Below are positions 16,975 through 26,463 of a stretch of 41,989 nt of DNA, one piece after another. This DNA is from Hymenobacter sp. BT730 (GTDB taxonomy: Bacteria > Bacteroidota > Bacteroidia > Cytophagales > Hymenobacteraceae): positions 1 through 41,989 of the forward strand of contig NZ_JAUOFB010000013.1 of NCBI RefSeq assembly GCF_030542105.1, given 5' to 3'. The notes under the pieces are model-generated. The model searched no databases. It was not told where the DNA came from and saw only the letters and a program-made list of their open reading frames with translations. Position 1 is the first letter of the stretch, and the number at the start of each line of letters is the position of its first letter. The position numbers were made by a program, and so were the translations under genes.

Positions 16975-17470
16975 CGCTAAGAAATCGGATACTGCTCATT
17001 ACCTGGGTGCCGACGTCTTCCAGGGTGAGGACCATCGTGAGGACGCTGGTGCGGCCGGCGAAATTGACGGAGGAAAAATCAAACGGCAGCTTAGGTACTT
17101 TTTTCAAGGCTAGCACCTCGCGGAACCATTCGCGGTGGACGATTTCATCCTGGCGGATGTCGACGAGCAGGTCTTTTTTCAGCTCGGTCGCCCCGGCGTA
17201 AAAAACGGGCTGTCACTTTGATGTAAAAGGCCGCCTCCAACTGCTCCAGGGCATAGGCGTAGTTGAGCACGGCCAGAGCGTGCTTGCCCACGTTCACGCG
17301 GTTGGTCTCTTCATCTTTGTTGGCGGGGGCACCCGGCCGAGGCCAGGGCTGCCCCCGCCACGCCAAGGCCCGTAAACGTTAAGAAGCCGCGGCGGAGCAG
17401 GGACGCCGGTTGGGGCGGGGTTGCACTGGGTCCAAGGAGTGACGGGGTGAGAGGAATCGTGGGGTTGCCT
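16975..17470 (-). pseudogene. broken ferritin-like domain gene
   Basis: Minus-strand fragments match the exported ferritin-like (Ferritin_2-type) proteins of Bacteroidota. RRGFLTFTGLGVAGAALASA is the signal segment (about 17397-17338), then a stop follows shortly. Then come ALAVLNYAYALEQLEAAFYI (about 17280-17221), a shift, and KKDLLVDIRQDEIVHREWFR with PFDFSSVNFAGRTSVLT and LEDVG to about 17010. Frames change at least twice and the C-terminal iron-ligand helices are missing, replaced by unrelated sequence. It cannot make a working protein. The open frame at 17294-17668 covers its 5' side but is not the gene frame throughout. Confidence 0.8.
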
Positions 17471-17607
17471 GGTGAAAAGGGAAGCGTCGTTTGCCACTAA
17501 CAAGTAGCCGGGTAGCCACCGCTTGCCGCCAGCGGTAAAAAGCACGGCGTTGGCCGTTTTCACCCTCTGGAAGAACTCCTCTGCCACTTGGGCCATTGCC
17601 TGGTCCC

Positions 17608-17653
17608 GGCCCGCACTTGCTCCCAGGGCACGGGCTGGGAGCAAGTGCGGGCC
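17608..17653. repeat. perfect 19-bp inverted repeat
   Basis: GGCCCGCACTTGCTCCCAG (17608-17626) is repeated inverted at 17635-17653 with an 8-base loop. There is no T run. It lies upstream of the broken ferritin-like gene and about 130 bp before the cytochrome gene. Confidence 0.7.
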
Positions 17654-17780
17654 ATCCACCGTTACCACCTGCCGGACGAGGGCTTCGGACCGGTTAACTT
17701 AAACCACCTCACAGTAACCTAGGCGATTAGGGACTCGTTAGCCAAATAACTTTTGTTTTCACGCTTCACCCCAACCCGCT

Positions 17781-19391
17781 ATGGTTTCTTTTACGAAATG
17801 GCGACTGCCCACCCTGGGCCTGTCCGCCCTTGCCGTGATGACGCTGGCCATGTGCCAGGGCAATTCCAGCAAGACAACCGAGGGCACCGCGCAGACGGCC
17901 GCCGATTCGACGGGGGTTGCCCCTACGGTGGCGAGCCCCACCGGCCATGCCGAAGCGGGCCGGGACGTGTTTCGAAACGAAACCTTCGGCACGGAAGGCT
18001 ACTGGACCAACGCCGTGCGCATGCCCCAGGGCATGAAAGCGGCCAAGCTCACGGTGCTCGACGCGCTGAAAGCCGGCGTCAGCTTCGACGTGGACGCCAT
18101 GCCCGCCGATGTGAAAGCCGCCTTCGCCAACGAGTTAAAAACGGACCATTCGCCGGCCAAAGCCCCAAAGCTCAACGACCCGGCCACGATGGAGGCGCTG
18201 GTGAAGGCCAACGCCGTCATCGGCATGGTACCCAAGGGGGCCCTGGTAGGCGTGAGCTGCGCCCTGTGCCACGCCGTGACCGACAAGTCGATGTTTGACC
18301 TAGGCGGTAAGGGCAGCATCGGAAAGCGGATTGACGGGCCCACGCCCCATCAGCTCAACGTGGGCAAGCTGCTGGCCACCGCCGCCAACTCGCGGGCCCT
18401 GTTCACCACGCTGCAGCTGCAACAGCCGGACGGCAGCACCATTGGCCGGGCCCCGAAGGGCCTCACCGCCACCTCCACTGAGGCAGAGGTAGACGCTTAC
18501 CTGAGCAACCCCAAATTCTACCCCATCGGGACCTTTGACGACTCGCCCGATGGCAACGGCAACCCCGTCCACATCACGCCTTTCTTCCGCCAGGATTTGG
18601 CCGCGCCCTTTGGCAGTTCGGGGCAAAACGACAAGCTGGACGATTTCAACAACACGGTCTATACGGCCCTGTTCGACCAAAGCAACCTGCTCTCGCCCGG
18701 CGGCAAGCAGTTTATTCATGTATTGGGGGGGGCCAGCGGCGACGCCATGCTGGCCGACTACGCGAAGGTACTGGCCGCGACCGGGGTCACGGGCTTTCCC
18801 TACGTGACCGCCTCCACGGAAGGCAAGCCCGGCGAGGCGCCCACGCCCACCGGCAAGCGCGTCGACGAGCAGAAGCTGCGCGATTTGAATGCCTACGTGT
18901 CGGCCCTGGCGGCCCCGAAAGGGATGGTAACGGATGCCGCGCTTGTGAGCCAGGGCCGGGCGTTGTTTGTCTCGAATAACTGCACGAATTGCCACAACAC
19001 CGACCAAAGCAAGCCGGTGATGGCCAAACTGATTCCGATGAATCAGATTTACCCGGACTACAAGCCCAAGGTCTTGGCCCAGCGCCAAGCGCCGCTGAGC
19101 CCCATTCAGAATGCGCCCGGCACGTTCGACGACAAGATGATTGTGGTGGATGCCAGCCCCGGCGGCGGCATTCGCGGCAACGCCCTGCCGCTGCTGCTCG
19201 ACCTGGCCCGCAAGCCCGTGTTCCTGCACGATAATTCCGTGCCCAGCCTGGAGGCGCTCCTCAATCCCAACCGCGGCAAAGGCGCTCCCCACCCGTTTTA
19301 CGCGGTCAGCGCCCAGGAGCGGACGGCGCTGGTCGCGTACCTGAAAAGTTTGGACACGGGGCCTGCCAAAGGCGTGGCCATGCGTCGGTAG
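17781..19391 (+). CDS. di-haem c-type cytochrome, probable lipoprotein
   Basis: A 536-residue exported cytochrome c with two haem-attachment motifs, C160ALCH164 and C401TNCH405. The N-terminus has a signal with a possible lipobox ending at Cys25 (LAVMTLAMC), although Met before the Cys is unusual. Between and after the haems lie a Pro/Gly-rich region and a C-terminal cytochrome domain (NNCTNCHNTDQSKPVM ... HDNSVPSLEALLNP). The spacing is unlike MauG or cytochrome c peroxidase; it resembles the large uncharacterised di-haem proteins annotated only as cytochrome c family. It probably works in the periplasm as an electron carrier or oxidase. It is monocistronic, with its own terminator. Confidence 0.88.
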   Translation: MVSFTKWRLPTLGLSALAVMTLAMCQGNSSKTTEGTAQTAADSTGVAPTVASPTGHAEAGRDVFRNETFGTEGYWTNAVRMPQGMKAAKLTVLDALKAGVSFDVDAMPADVKAAFANELKTDHSPAKAPKLNDPATMEALVKANAVIGMVPKGALVGVSCALCHAVTDKSMFDLGGKGSIGKRIDGPTPHQLNVGKLLATAANSRALFTTLQLQQPDGSTIGRAPKGLTATSTEAEVDAYLSNPKFYPIGTFDDSPDGNGNPVHITPFFRQDLAAPFGSSGQNDKLDDFNNTVYTALFDQSNLLSPGGKQFIHVLGGASGDAMLADYAKVLAATGVTGFPYVTASTEGKPGEAPTPTGKRVDEQKLRDLNAYVSALAAPKGMVTDAALVSQGRALFVSNNCTNCHNTDQSKPVMAKLIPMNQIYPDYKPKVLAQRQAPLSPIQNAPGTFDDKMIVVDASPGGGIRGNALPLLLDLARKPVFLHDNSVPSLEALLNPNRGKGAPHPFYAVSAQERTALVAYLKSLDTGPAKGVAMRR

Positions 19392-19420
19392 CGCAACCGC
19401 GAGTTACCCACCAGCAACGG

Positions 19421-19456
19421 AGCCGGACTTCCTCGTAGGGGGTCCGGCTTTTTTTA
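19421..19456 (+). terminator. rho-independent terminator of the cytochrome gene
   Basis: AGCCGGAC (19421-19428) pairs with GTCCGGCT (19442-19449), followed directly by a run of T residues to 19456. It lies 30 bp after the stop codon. Confidence 0.88.
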
Positions 19457-19656
19457 TACCTCGTTCGGCAAGTCAGGAATGATACCACCAGAAGTGGTCG
19501 GGCAATTCACTTTTGGCCTGTTTTAAAAGGCTGGTTCAAAAGTCGCATTTGCCAGTGGACTACGCTGGCTTGCGCACCGAAAATCCGTCGGCTGGGCCTG
19601 GACCGAAACGGTCGCCCACCACCGCACCAAAGGCAAGGCACGCGGGCGGGCGGGGG

Positions 19657-20673
19657 TTAGCGTTTCAGCACGGCGGTCATGGCCAAGCGCACCAGGGCGT
19701 TGGCTTCTTGTTGGGCCCGGGACACAGGCTGGTCGGTGAGCAGCACGTGAATCTGCCCGGGGAAGCAGTGGTACCACACGCGCACGCCGGCCTTGACCAG
19801 CCGGGCCGCATAAGCAGCTCCCTGGTCGCGCAAGGGGTCAAACTCGGCCGTCACCAACACGGCCGGGGGCAGCCCCGCGACATCCTTGGCCAGAATGGGG
19901 GCCACGGCGGGGTTGGTATAGTCTTTGGGGGCGGCGTACGTCTCCCCCGCAAAGAGGACGCCGGCGGTCGTCAGAAAATAGCCCGTGGCGTTTTCCTGCA
20001 TGGAGGGATACCGGGCCGCGTGGCGGGGGTGGTCGGTGGCGGGGCAAATCATCACCTGCAGCTTGATGCGGTGGGCGAGGCCCGCTTGCTTGGCTCGTTG
20101 GGCCACAACGGCCACCAGGGTGGCGCCGGCACTTTCGCCTTTCAACACGAGGCGACTGGTGTCGCCGCCGTAGGCCGTGCCGTGCTCGCTAATCCACTGG
20201 AAAGCGCGGTAGCAATCATTCCCGGCGGCGGGAAACCGGTGCTCCGGTGCCACCCGGTAATCCACGGCGAAAACAATCGCCTGGAAAGTCTGTGCCTCCT
20301 GCCAGTAGGCCTGCTCCATCCAGGGCACCAGGGGCTGAATAAACCCGCCGCCGTGGTACTGGATGATGATGGGCAGCCCTTGGGCATGGGTGGGATGGAA
20401 CACCAGCACCCGAATGCTGTCGGGGGTGATGGTGAGGCGCGTGACATCAGCCGCCGGGTAGGGAAGGGCCGGGGGGCCGGCCTGCTTGTATTGGGTGAAA
20501 TTGGTGGTCTGCCGCAGTTGTTGCAGTGAGCGGTTGTCGGGGGGCATGTTTTTCAAAAAGCGCGTGACGGCCGGGTCTACGTGGCCCGTGTGGCAGGTTT
20601 GCGCCCAGGCTGCTGGGGCCTGAAGGGAAAGAACGGCGAGGAGCAAGGCGAGGCATTCAGCTGCTTTTTGCAT
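19657..20673 (-). CDS. exported esterase/lipase, hormone-sensitive lipase type (Abhydrolase_3)
   Basis: A 338-residue alpha/beta hydrolase with a signal peptide (MQKAAECLALLLAVLSL ... AWA). The HSL-family oxyanion motif HGGGF follows a beta strand (IIIQYHGGGF, about 105-112). YRVAPEHRFPAA is another family signature. Ser181 is the nucleophile in GESAG, the acid is in EFDPLRD near 280 and the histidine is in FPGQIHVL near 310. It probably hydrolyses short acyl esters in the periplasm. It is convergent to the cytochrome gene. Confidence 0.93.
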   Translation of the reverse strand: MQKAAECLALLLAVLSLQAPAAWAQTCHTGHVDPAVTRFLKNMPPDNRSLQQLRQTTNFTQYKQAGPPALPYPAADVTRLTITPDSIRVLVFHPTHAQGLPIIIQYHGGGFIQPLVPWMEQAYWQEAQTFQAIVFAVDYRVAPEHRFPAAGNDCYRAFQWISEHGTAYGGDTSRLVLKGESAGATLVAVVAQRAKQAGLAHRIKLQVMICPATDHPRHAARYPSMQENATGYFLTTAGVLFAGETYAAPKDYTNPAVAPILAKDVAGLPPAVLVTAEFDPLRDQGAAYAARLVKAGVRVWYHCFPGQIHVLLTDQPVSRAQQEANALVRLAMTAVLKR

Positions 20674-21027
20674 GGCAGTGGGGGCAGAAAAAGAGGGAAG
20701 TAGCGGCAGGGCTTCCCCTTAAGAGGCAACCCTTCGGGCGGTGCTCGGAGGCTTTCCAGAAAGTCCTGGAAACGGGCGCGGCCCTCCTGGAAGGTAACAA
20801 GACGGGCGCTAAATCGCACGCGGAATTCTGTCTCATTCTGCCTTGAAGGTCTGGCGGGACACGGGCGCATCGGCGCAGCGGGTCGGCTTGTCTTCGAACA
20901 GAGCCCGGTAGGTAGCACGCCGCCCCGAGGGCCATCACTCGCTTGTTTACCGGGCCCAGGGGAAAGCTTGTTTCGCGCCGGTAAGAGTCGACCGAAACGG
21001 GTGGGGTATGGGTTAGTCTAAGTAGCG
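20674..21027. other. intergenic region left of the mobile element
   Basis: About 350 bp upstream of the esterase and outside the element. Minus-strand frames here are open but uninformative. I see no promoter or repeat that I can support. Confidence 0.4.
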
Positions 21028-21093
21028 TGTCACATTTCTTAAACGCTCCTTGAATAGGTGTGACAGCAGAGCAGATAGGTTCCGATAAAGTTT
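21028..21093 (+). repeat. left 66-bp terminal inverted repeat
   Basis: Matches the reverse complement of 28845-28910 at 62 of 66 positions, including the first 27 in a row. It starts TGTCACATTTCTTAAACG and ends GGTTCCGATAAAGTTT. The six bases outside it do not match the right side, where GGGGCTT precedes. Confidence 0.93.
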
Positions 21094-21137
21094 ACGAAGC
21101 GGAACCTATCCCGAAAGCGCCCGATAAGGTCCGATAA
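21074..21137. promoter_or_regulatory. repeat cluster inside the left end
   Basis: GATAGGTTCCG (21074-21084) is repeated inverted at 21100-21110, and CCGATAA occurs at 21082, 21121 and 21131. The right end lacks this second inverted copy. The cluster may be an accessory binding site for the recombinase or a transposition protein. Confidence 0.5.
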
Positions 21138-21233
21138 CATTCACTTATCACAACTTAAAAATTAGTGAATCAGTTATTAACTGGTCACAAAACCTTCTTT
21201 TGCAAAGCAAACTATTTGTGGAAATCAGTACAG

Positions 21234-22454
21234 TCAATCGACTCCGGTTTCCATAAGGTGTCGTAGGACTTGTGCACTGGCAGAAGCGCAGAAATGCCGG
21301 AAACTATCATCCTTATGGTCATCTGCAAAATCACTAGCCGCTTTAATAGAAATAGCCCTTGGCCGTGGCATCGTTGCTTCAGCAGCAGCACTGTACAATC
21401 CATATGACTCCATTTCTATTCCAATCAACTTTCGGTGTTGAGCTTGGATATGATCCGTCATCTTTTGAGTTGATATAACAGCTGAACCTGAGGCAACTGG
21501 CCCTATATGCATTTTTAAAATGGTCTCGGGTTTGGGACCATCGCTTAGCTCACGAATGGCTGCCATAGCCATGCTGTTGCGTTTTAATCTTAAAGCGGCC
21601 CCGTGAAGGTTCGACTCAAGTGAAAGGTGGTGAGGGCCGGGCACAAACAATGCGTTACCATCAAGTTGTGTCCATTTTCCCATTCCCCAATCCCAACATT
21701 CTTCGGCGACAATGACATCTCCCAAATTAGCTTGACCTCGTACGGCACCAGTAATACCGGTCATAGCGAGAATTTCGGGACGAAATGCTTCAATCAACTT
21801 AATTGAAGTTATTGATGCAGCGCTCATTCCCATTCTTGGGCAAAGTGCCGCAACAACTTCTCTACTGATGCCTTTTTGCGAAAAGTGTCCTTTAATATAG
21901 ACAGTGGAATCGCCATCTATATAATAAGGCTCAAAAAACCAAGGTAACTTTTGAATGGCATCAAATTCAACCTCTAATGCACACACAATACCCAAATAAA
22001 TATTATAAGATTTTTTTGTACTGTTCTCGGCATTTTTAGTGGCTATTATTTGGCGTAACTGCATAATAAGCGGCATTTCCCACGAATCAGACTTATGGTC
22101 ATAATGAACTAAAATGACTCCGTGGGCCTGAAATTCGGCAGATAGTTCACCAGCAAGATTTTCATAACCGGTTAATCCGATAATTCGCCTAGGCATGTGA
22201 TATTCTTCACTTTCAAGTAAATCTTCAAGTAAGTGTCTGCCGCCGTCTGGATTCGCTCTTTGTCCCAGCTGTTCGGGCACCAAGAGATCTAGTACTAATA
22301 AATCAAATTGTTTATCTCTAAGCCGAATACGAGCAGATAATGTATCAGCAACATTTACAATTGATGAACTGTCAACGAGCCCAGTGCGAATTAATGTGCT
22401 TGCTATTGCAGTAAGTTTATCGTTATTATCCTCCAGAATCAATACTGTAAGCAT
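21234..22454 (-). CDS. dtcC: DtcC: receiver domain fused to nucleosidase (Detocs effector)
   Basis: This 406-residue protein has an N-terminal response-regulator receiver (about 1-130; acidic pocket ED at 8-9 and phospho-acceptor Asp56 in LLVLDLL). A nucleoside phosphorylase (PNP_UDP/MTAN-type) domain follows from about residue 150. Seen in the second domain are GIVCALEVEF, TGITGAVRGQANLGDVIVAE, GPVASGSAV, the ribose-binding IEMES (Met348-Glu349) and the base-binding SDFAD with Asp375. In the known Detocs system this effector, once phosphorylated, cleaves adenosine nucleotides including ATP and stops phage growth. It is the last gene of the operon, three bases after dtcB. Low GC sets it apart from the rest of the window. 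Confidence 0.9.
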   Translation of the reverse strand: MLTVLILEDNNDKLTAIASTLIRTGLVDSSSIVNVADTLSARIRLRDKQFDLLVLDLLVPEQLGQRANPDGGRHLLEDLLESEEYHMPRRIIGLTGYENLAGELSAEFQAHGVILVHYDHKSDSWEMPLIMQLRQIIATKNAENSTKKSYNIYLGIVCALEVEFDAIQKLPWFFEPYYIDGDSTVYIKGHFSQKGISREVVAALCPRMGMSAASITSIKLIEAFRPEILAMTGITGAVRGQANLGDVIVAEECWDWGMGKWTQLDGNALFVPGPHHLSLESNLHGAALRLKRNSMAMAAIRELSDGPKPETILKMHIGPVASGSAVISTQKMTDHIQAQHRKLIGIEMESYGLYSAAAEATMPRPRAISIKAASDFADDHKDDSFRHFCASASAQVLRHLMETGVD

Positions 22455-22457
22455 TTG

Positions 22458-22913
22458 TTAAATTTTAAATTTTTGGTTAATTAGCTTTAAAAGCTCATCC
22501 TGCCATCCATCTTCAAGTGAATTATACCATACACAGCCTACATACTGTTCTGGGTAATCCCTTTTGAATTCCAAATCTAACTCGCTAAGAGTTACGGCAT
22601 TATTGTCATCACCGAATCTGTCAAAGGCTGTAAAAATTATCACAGGAACATTTATGTCGAAATGAAACAAATGTTCCAGTATATCTTTCCCAGCATAAGA
22701 ACTGTGTTGAAAGCCCTGTTCCTTAGCCGAATATGTAAAAACTGGCAAACTCATGTCCAAGACCATTAAGTCGGGCACAAAATGACGCAGGCTAGTCAAT
22801 CCTTCTTGTACAGATTTGGCCAGTATAAGTTCAGGAAATTCTAGTGTAGACTCCAAGAAGTTTTTAAGCCTTTCCCACTTATGCTCGTCATCTTCAATTA
22901 GAAGTATTTTCAT
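22458..22913 (-). CDS. dtcB: DtcB: stand-alone receiver protein
   Basis: A 151-residue protein made almost wholly of one receiver domain: acidic residues EDD at 7-9, the phospho-acceptor Asp53 in LMVLDMSLP, and the conserved Thr in IIFTAFD with a later strand. There is no output domain. In Detocs, the equivalent small receiver is thought to draw off stray phosphate from the kinase so the toxic effector is not triggered by accident. Its start overlaps the end of dtcA by 20 bp and dtcC starts three bases after its stop, so all three are probably one transcript. Confidence 0.88.
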   Translation of the reverse strand: MKILLIEDDEHKWERLKNFLESTLEFPELILAKSVQEGLTSLRHFVPDLMVLDMSLPVFTYSAKEQGFQHSSYAGKDILEHLFHFDINVPVIIFTAFDRFGDDNNAVTLSELDLEFKRDYPEQYVGCVWYNSLEDGWQDELLKLINQKFKI

Positions 22914-25900
22914 TTTGATTTAGGAAATTTGGCAAGCTAAAACTCACATTAAAAGTCTTATCATCTCCCACTTTAATACTTAGTTTGGGATCGAAAAACA
23001 TTCCCTCATTAATTGTTTGAAAAACAGTATATAAGCCAGTCCCGGCCCCATTACCTAACTTTTCCTGATATGTATCGTCATTAATGCGGTTCATCATCAT
23101 TTGCATTTTTTGCTTAAGAAAAAGAGTGTCAATTTCTTCTCCCAACAAATTAATTAATTCGAATCGTGGCACCCCATTGACTTCTGAATATCCAATATGA
23201 ATGCTTGGATCTTCACCTAAACCAGCATGGATTATTACGTTATGGAAAAACACAACAAATATATCAGTAATTATATTTATTGCTAATCCAGGAATTATGA
23301 TGTTATTAGATTTCGAATTGAATATAGCATTGAATCTAGGGTTAAAATGCTGCACCATTTCAATGGATATTTGAACGACGTCATTAAGTGGTAAAGGTTC
23401 GTTGGATATCTCGTAAGCTGTATTAAACCAAGCAATTACCCTGTCAAATGCACGAGGTACCGACCCCCTGACATCTCTGATAGAGTTAATCAGTGCAGCA
23501 GGAGCACAATTAATTGCTTGTAGTTCCCCCTCTAATCTATCAATCAGAGCTAATGCTCTTTGTTTAGCCTCATCAGCTAGGCGTTCACGTATTGCTGTTA
23601 AACCTGGCTCAATACTATTGGCACAGAGGAAGAAAATGGTTTGAGCGAAATCATCAAATGCGGTGACTCTGGATGCCAACCACCCTTCGACAGTGGCTAT
23701 TTGGTTATCATCTAGACCCACGTGGATCAAACCTTTTTCCGAGTTCCCATGACGGATTCTCACCCATTCCTCATTTATCTCAACAATTAATGAATCGTAT
23801 TGAAGAGCGAATTTGCTTAATACAGTATTAAGCAAATTCGCTTTTTCCATCTCTACTATTTTCAGTTCACCCAGCCAATAGTCATTAAATCTGTAATTGC
23901 CTTGAACATCACGAGACGTAACGAGTCGATTAGCAACTAAAGGGCTCCTTAACTCACTTTCCAGAACATTATGCCTAATTCTCGTTCTTAAAAAACCATC
24001 TAATCCATAAGTTTTATCTTTTGTGAATATATTAGTAAGGTCTCTAATGATGAGTTTGAACAGTTCACTAACTTCATCAATGGGAAGTGGCGAAGGCAGT
24101 TGAGGTGTTGCTGATTTAGAAGGCCCACTTTGAATATTTGCTACGGTCTCGCTTTTCAAGCCAGCTTCATTATATGCTAAATATCTATCGTAGCTTTCTT
24201 TGGTAGATTTCTCAGCTTCTTTTATTAATCCGGCGAAATTAAGCTCTATCTTACTCTGTTCGACCTCTATTCGTCTTGCTGCTAGTACAATACGCCTAGT
24301 CAAATTGATTATTTCATCTTGATAATCCTTTTGATTCGTTGGATCCAACTTTTTAAGCCACTCAAGCACAAGAATACGTTCCTCTAATAGTTCTTCAGTG
24401 CTAGTATAGCCCCCTGTCATGTAGATTATATCGGGCAAGCATGTATACCTTAAAAAATATATAAGTTTTTGAATTACAAATGTTGACTCAAACTTTCTAA
24501 GTTCAGATGGCCTCAAAGCTTCATTACCTTGAATGACCCCTGATACTGCTGGACGTAATAGTCTTTCATATGCACCATCTATATGCCTTGAGTAGATTTC
24601 ATACAAAATTGCTAATGATATGTCAGATCGCATTTCCCGCCGCAAAGATTTATCAACCTTGTCAGCTAGCTCTTTAATAGGTAAAAAGTGATGAATCTTC
24701 GGGTTATTAATATATTCATCACTTACGAAGTTGACGCATTTCAAAATTTCATTTTTCTCAATAAGCGTAAATGAAATTAACCTGATAGCTTCAACTTCGT
24801 AAGAATTTACACCGCAGGTTTTAAGAGACTCAGCTAATTCAATAGCTTCACTAAACATACCAGAGGCTAAGCATTCAATTGCTTTTGATTTAGCAAGCTC
24901 TAAGGCATGGTAATCTTTTCCATTATATATCAACTTCTCATCTGATAACCTAAACTCTGTTCCATTCGGCTTATTAATTTTAAGGTAAACACTATTTATT
25001 TTATTAGCGACTTTTTCAGGTAAAAACCTCAATAGAAATGGATGGTACCCGATCATCGGTGAAAAAGCATACATCAACCTTGATTCTCGGTTATGAACTT
25101 CGCTATTCATTCTAGCCGTGTTACCATCATGATAACCTATTGGAATAGCTGACAATTGGCGCTCGGAAACCGCTTTAAGAGCACTTATTACCTCAAACCC
25201 CGGAAAAGCAATCGCGATTCTATCAATCTCTGCAGCATTATTATCAATTTCGCTGTCACCCGAAAACACACTAGATAAAGCGCTTATTAGTTGAGACGAT
25301 ATAGCAAATTTATTACTGCTTTGTTGATTAGTGATTGCAGCTATGGCATAATCGCCGATTTGAATTGGATTCTTACGCAATGCACCTAAGCATGCACTTG
25401 GAGTCTCATTGAACATTAAGCTATTGTAACCATGTAGATCGTGTTCTTCAAGCGGAATTGAGTCCTTTTCATTAAGAATAAAAATAAGCTTTTCGACTCG
25501 GGTATCTTTGATAACCGTTTGCAACTCTTGTAGAACAGATAATACTATTGCAGACTCCTTGGTCAAGCTTGATTGAGATGCAACTGTTCTTGCAACATGT
25601 AATAATGCTTCGTATAAATCAATTGCGGACTCAGCTAAAGAATGTCTTAGAACATGAATTGCGTCATCAAGTGCGCCATATCTTCCCCCAATTACATGGT
25701 ATTTAAGAGCTTGTTTCCAACTTTTAGGAAAGGGGAATTGCTCGATTTCTTCCTCTAGTTGAAAGGTGAATCTGGAAGGTGTTACAGATGGCTCATTGCG
25801 AACACTTATTTGATGTACAATATATCCGTTTATGTTCCAGTTACCAAAATCATTTTTAATTTCGGTTGCAAATTTTTTCTGAGATTCGATTCCTTCTGAA

Positions 25901-26349
25901 ACTTGAGATACAGCTAAATTGTGTTTAATCCACCAAAATGACACACCCAAGTTTGATCTAAGGATATTTAAATTTTCTTTAGCATCAATAAACTCACCTT
26001 GTAACACATATTGTTGAATAGCCTCACGAAGGCAGATAAATTGTTGTAGCTTCTTTGAATGTGATACGATAATGAGTTTAGCCCATTCCATTTCACGTCG
26101 CAAAGAGGTAGGCTCATATGTTCTGTATGCACCAAGTATCTGAGTATCCTCTGGGAAAGGAGGATGCAAAGCAATTAATAGATTAGGTTGGCGTCTTATC
26201 CACTCTAAAGATTCGGCAAAAAGAGGTAGTGGAAGCCATGTCCTTGCTTCAATCAGAAATGCCATTTTATCCCTAACGCCCCGGATTCCATCTCGAAACT
26301 TTATTCTGATTTGAGCGTCGGTCATCACACTTTTATTCTTATTATTCAT
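22894..26349 (-). CDS. dtcA: DtcA: large histidine-kinase-like sensor
   Basis: A soluble 1151-residue protein with no membrane segment. The first 780 residues are mostly helical, with TPR-like stretches (for example around AKSKAIECLASGMFSEAIEL near 485-505), and probably sense infection. The C-terminal third carries a GHKL ATPase module: N box FFHNVIIHAG with Asn1037 and G box GNGAGTGLY from Gly1099. No standard HisKA box is visible; His793 in RTRIRHNVLESELR is a candidate phospho-acceptor. As the first gene of the operon, followed by two receiver proteins, it fits the Detocs sensor kinase. The region is about 38-40% GC, against over 60% for the flanks, indicating acquisition from another source. 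Confidence 0.85.
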   Translation of the reverse strand: MNNKNKSVMTDAQIRIKFRDGIRGVRDKMAFLIEARTWLPLPLFAESLEWIRRQPNLLIALHPPFPEDTQILGAYRTYEPTSLRREMEWAKLIIVSHSKKLQQFICLREAIQQYVLQGEFIDAKENLNILRSNLGVSFWWIKHNLAVSQVSEGIESQKKFATEIKNDFGNWNINGYIVHQISVRNEPSVTPSRFTFQLEEEIEQFPFPKSWKQALKYHVIGGRYGALDDAIHVLRHSLAESAIDLYEALLHVARTVASQSSLTKESAIVLSVLQELQTVIKDTRVEKLIFILNEKDSIPLEEHDLHGYNSLMFNETPSACLGALRKNPIQIGDYAIAAITNQQSSNKFAISSQLISALSSVFSGDSEIDNNAAEIDRIAIAFPGFEVISALKAVSERQLSAIPIGYHDGNTARMNSEVHNRESRLMYAFSPMIGYHPFLLRFLPEKVANKINSVYLKINKPNGTEFRLSDEKLIYNGKDYHALELAKSKAIECLASGMFSEAIELAESLKTCGVNSYEVEAIRLISFTLIEKNEILKCVNFVSDEYINNPKIHHFLPIKELADKVDKSLRREMRSDISLAILYEIYSRHIDGAYERLLRPAVSGVIQGNEALRPSELRKFESTFVIQKLIYFLRYTCLPDIIYMTGGYTSTEELLEERILVLEWLKKLDPTNQKDYQDEIINLTRRIVLAARRIEVEQSKIELNFAGLIKEAEKSTKESYDRYLAYNEAGLKSETVANIQSGPSKSATPQLPSPLPIDEVSELFKLIIRDLTNIFTKDKTYGLDGFLRTRIRHNVLESELRSPLVANRLVTSRDVQGNYRFNDYWLGELKIVEMEKANLLNTVLSKFALQYDSLIVEINEEWVRIRHGNSEKGLIHVGLDDNQIATVEGWLASRVTAFDDFAQTIFFLCANSIEPGLTAIRERLADEAKQRALALIDRLEGELQAINCAPAALINSIRDVRGSVPRAFDRVIAWFNTAYEISNEPLPLNDVVQISIEMVQHFNPRFNAIFNSKSNNIIIPGLAINIITDIFVVFFHNVIIHAGLGEDPSIHIGYSEVNGVPRFELINLLGEEIDTLFLKQKMQMMMNRINDDTYQEKLGNGAGTGLYTVFQTINEGMFFDPKLSIKVGDDKTFNVSFSLPNFLNQNENTSN

Positions 26350-26463
26350 ATTTTCGCTTATATAATTTTAAAACTAATACCTTGGTTTGGATTTTTAACT
26401 AAACGAGGGACAGGCATTGCTTTCAGCAGTTAATCGAATGTTGATTAAATGATATTTATATAA
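26350..26463 (-). promoter_or_regulatory. short AT-rich gap upstream of dtcA
   Basis: This 114-bp AT-rich gap lies between the recombinase stop and the dtcA start and is the likely site of the operon promoter. It holds a TTAATC/GATTAA inverted repeat near 26432-26449. I cannot assign -33 and -7 boxes with confidence. Confidence 0.4.

Noticed and set aside
19523..19656. Insertion-sequence end near the esterase 3' side
   Set aside because: A minus frame ending ANATFEPAF and the sequence GGCTGGTTCAAAAG hint at an IS edge, but no matching second end or transposase is seen.
19513..20529. 338-residue plus-strand open frame
   Set aside because: It lies exactly opposite the esterase gene, which has all family motifs; the plus frame is Gly-rich with none.
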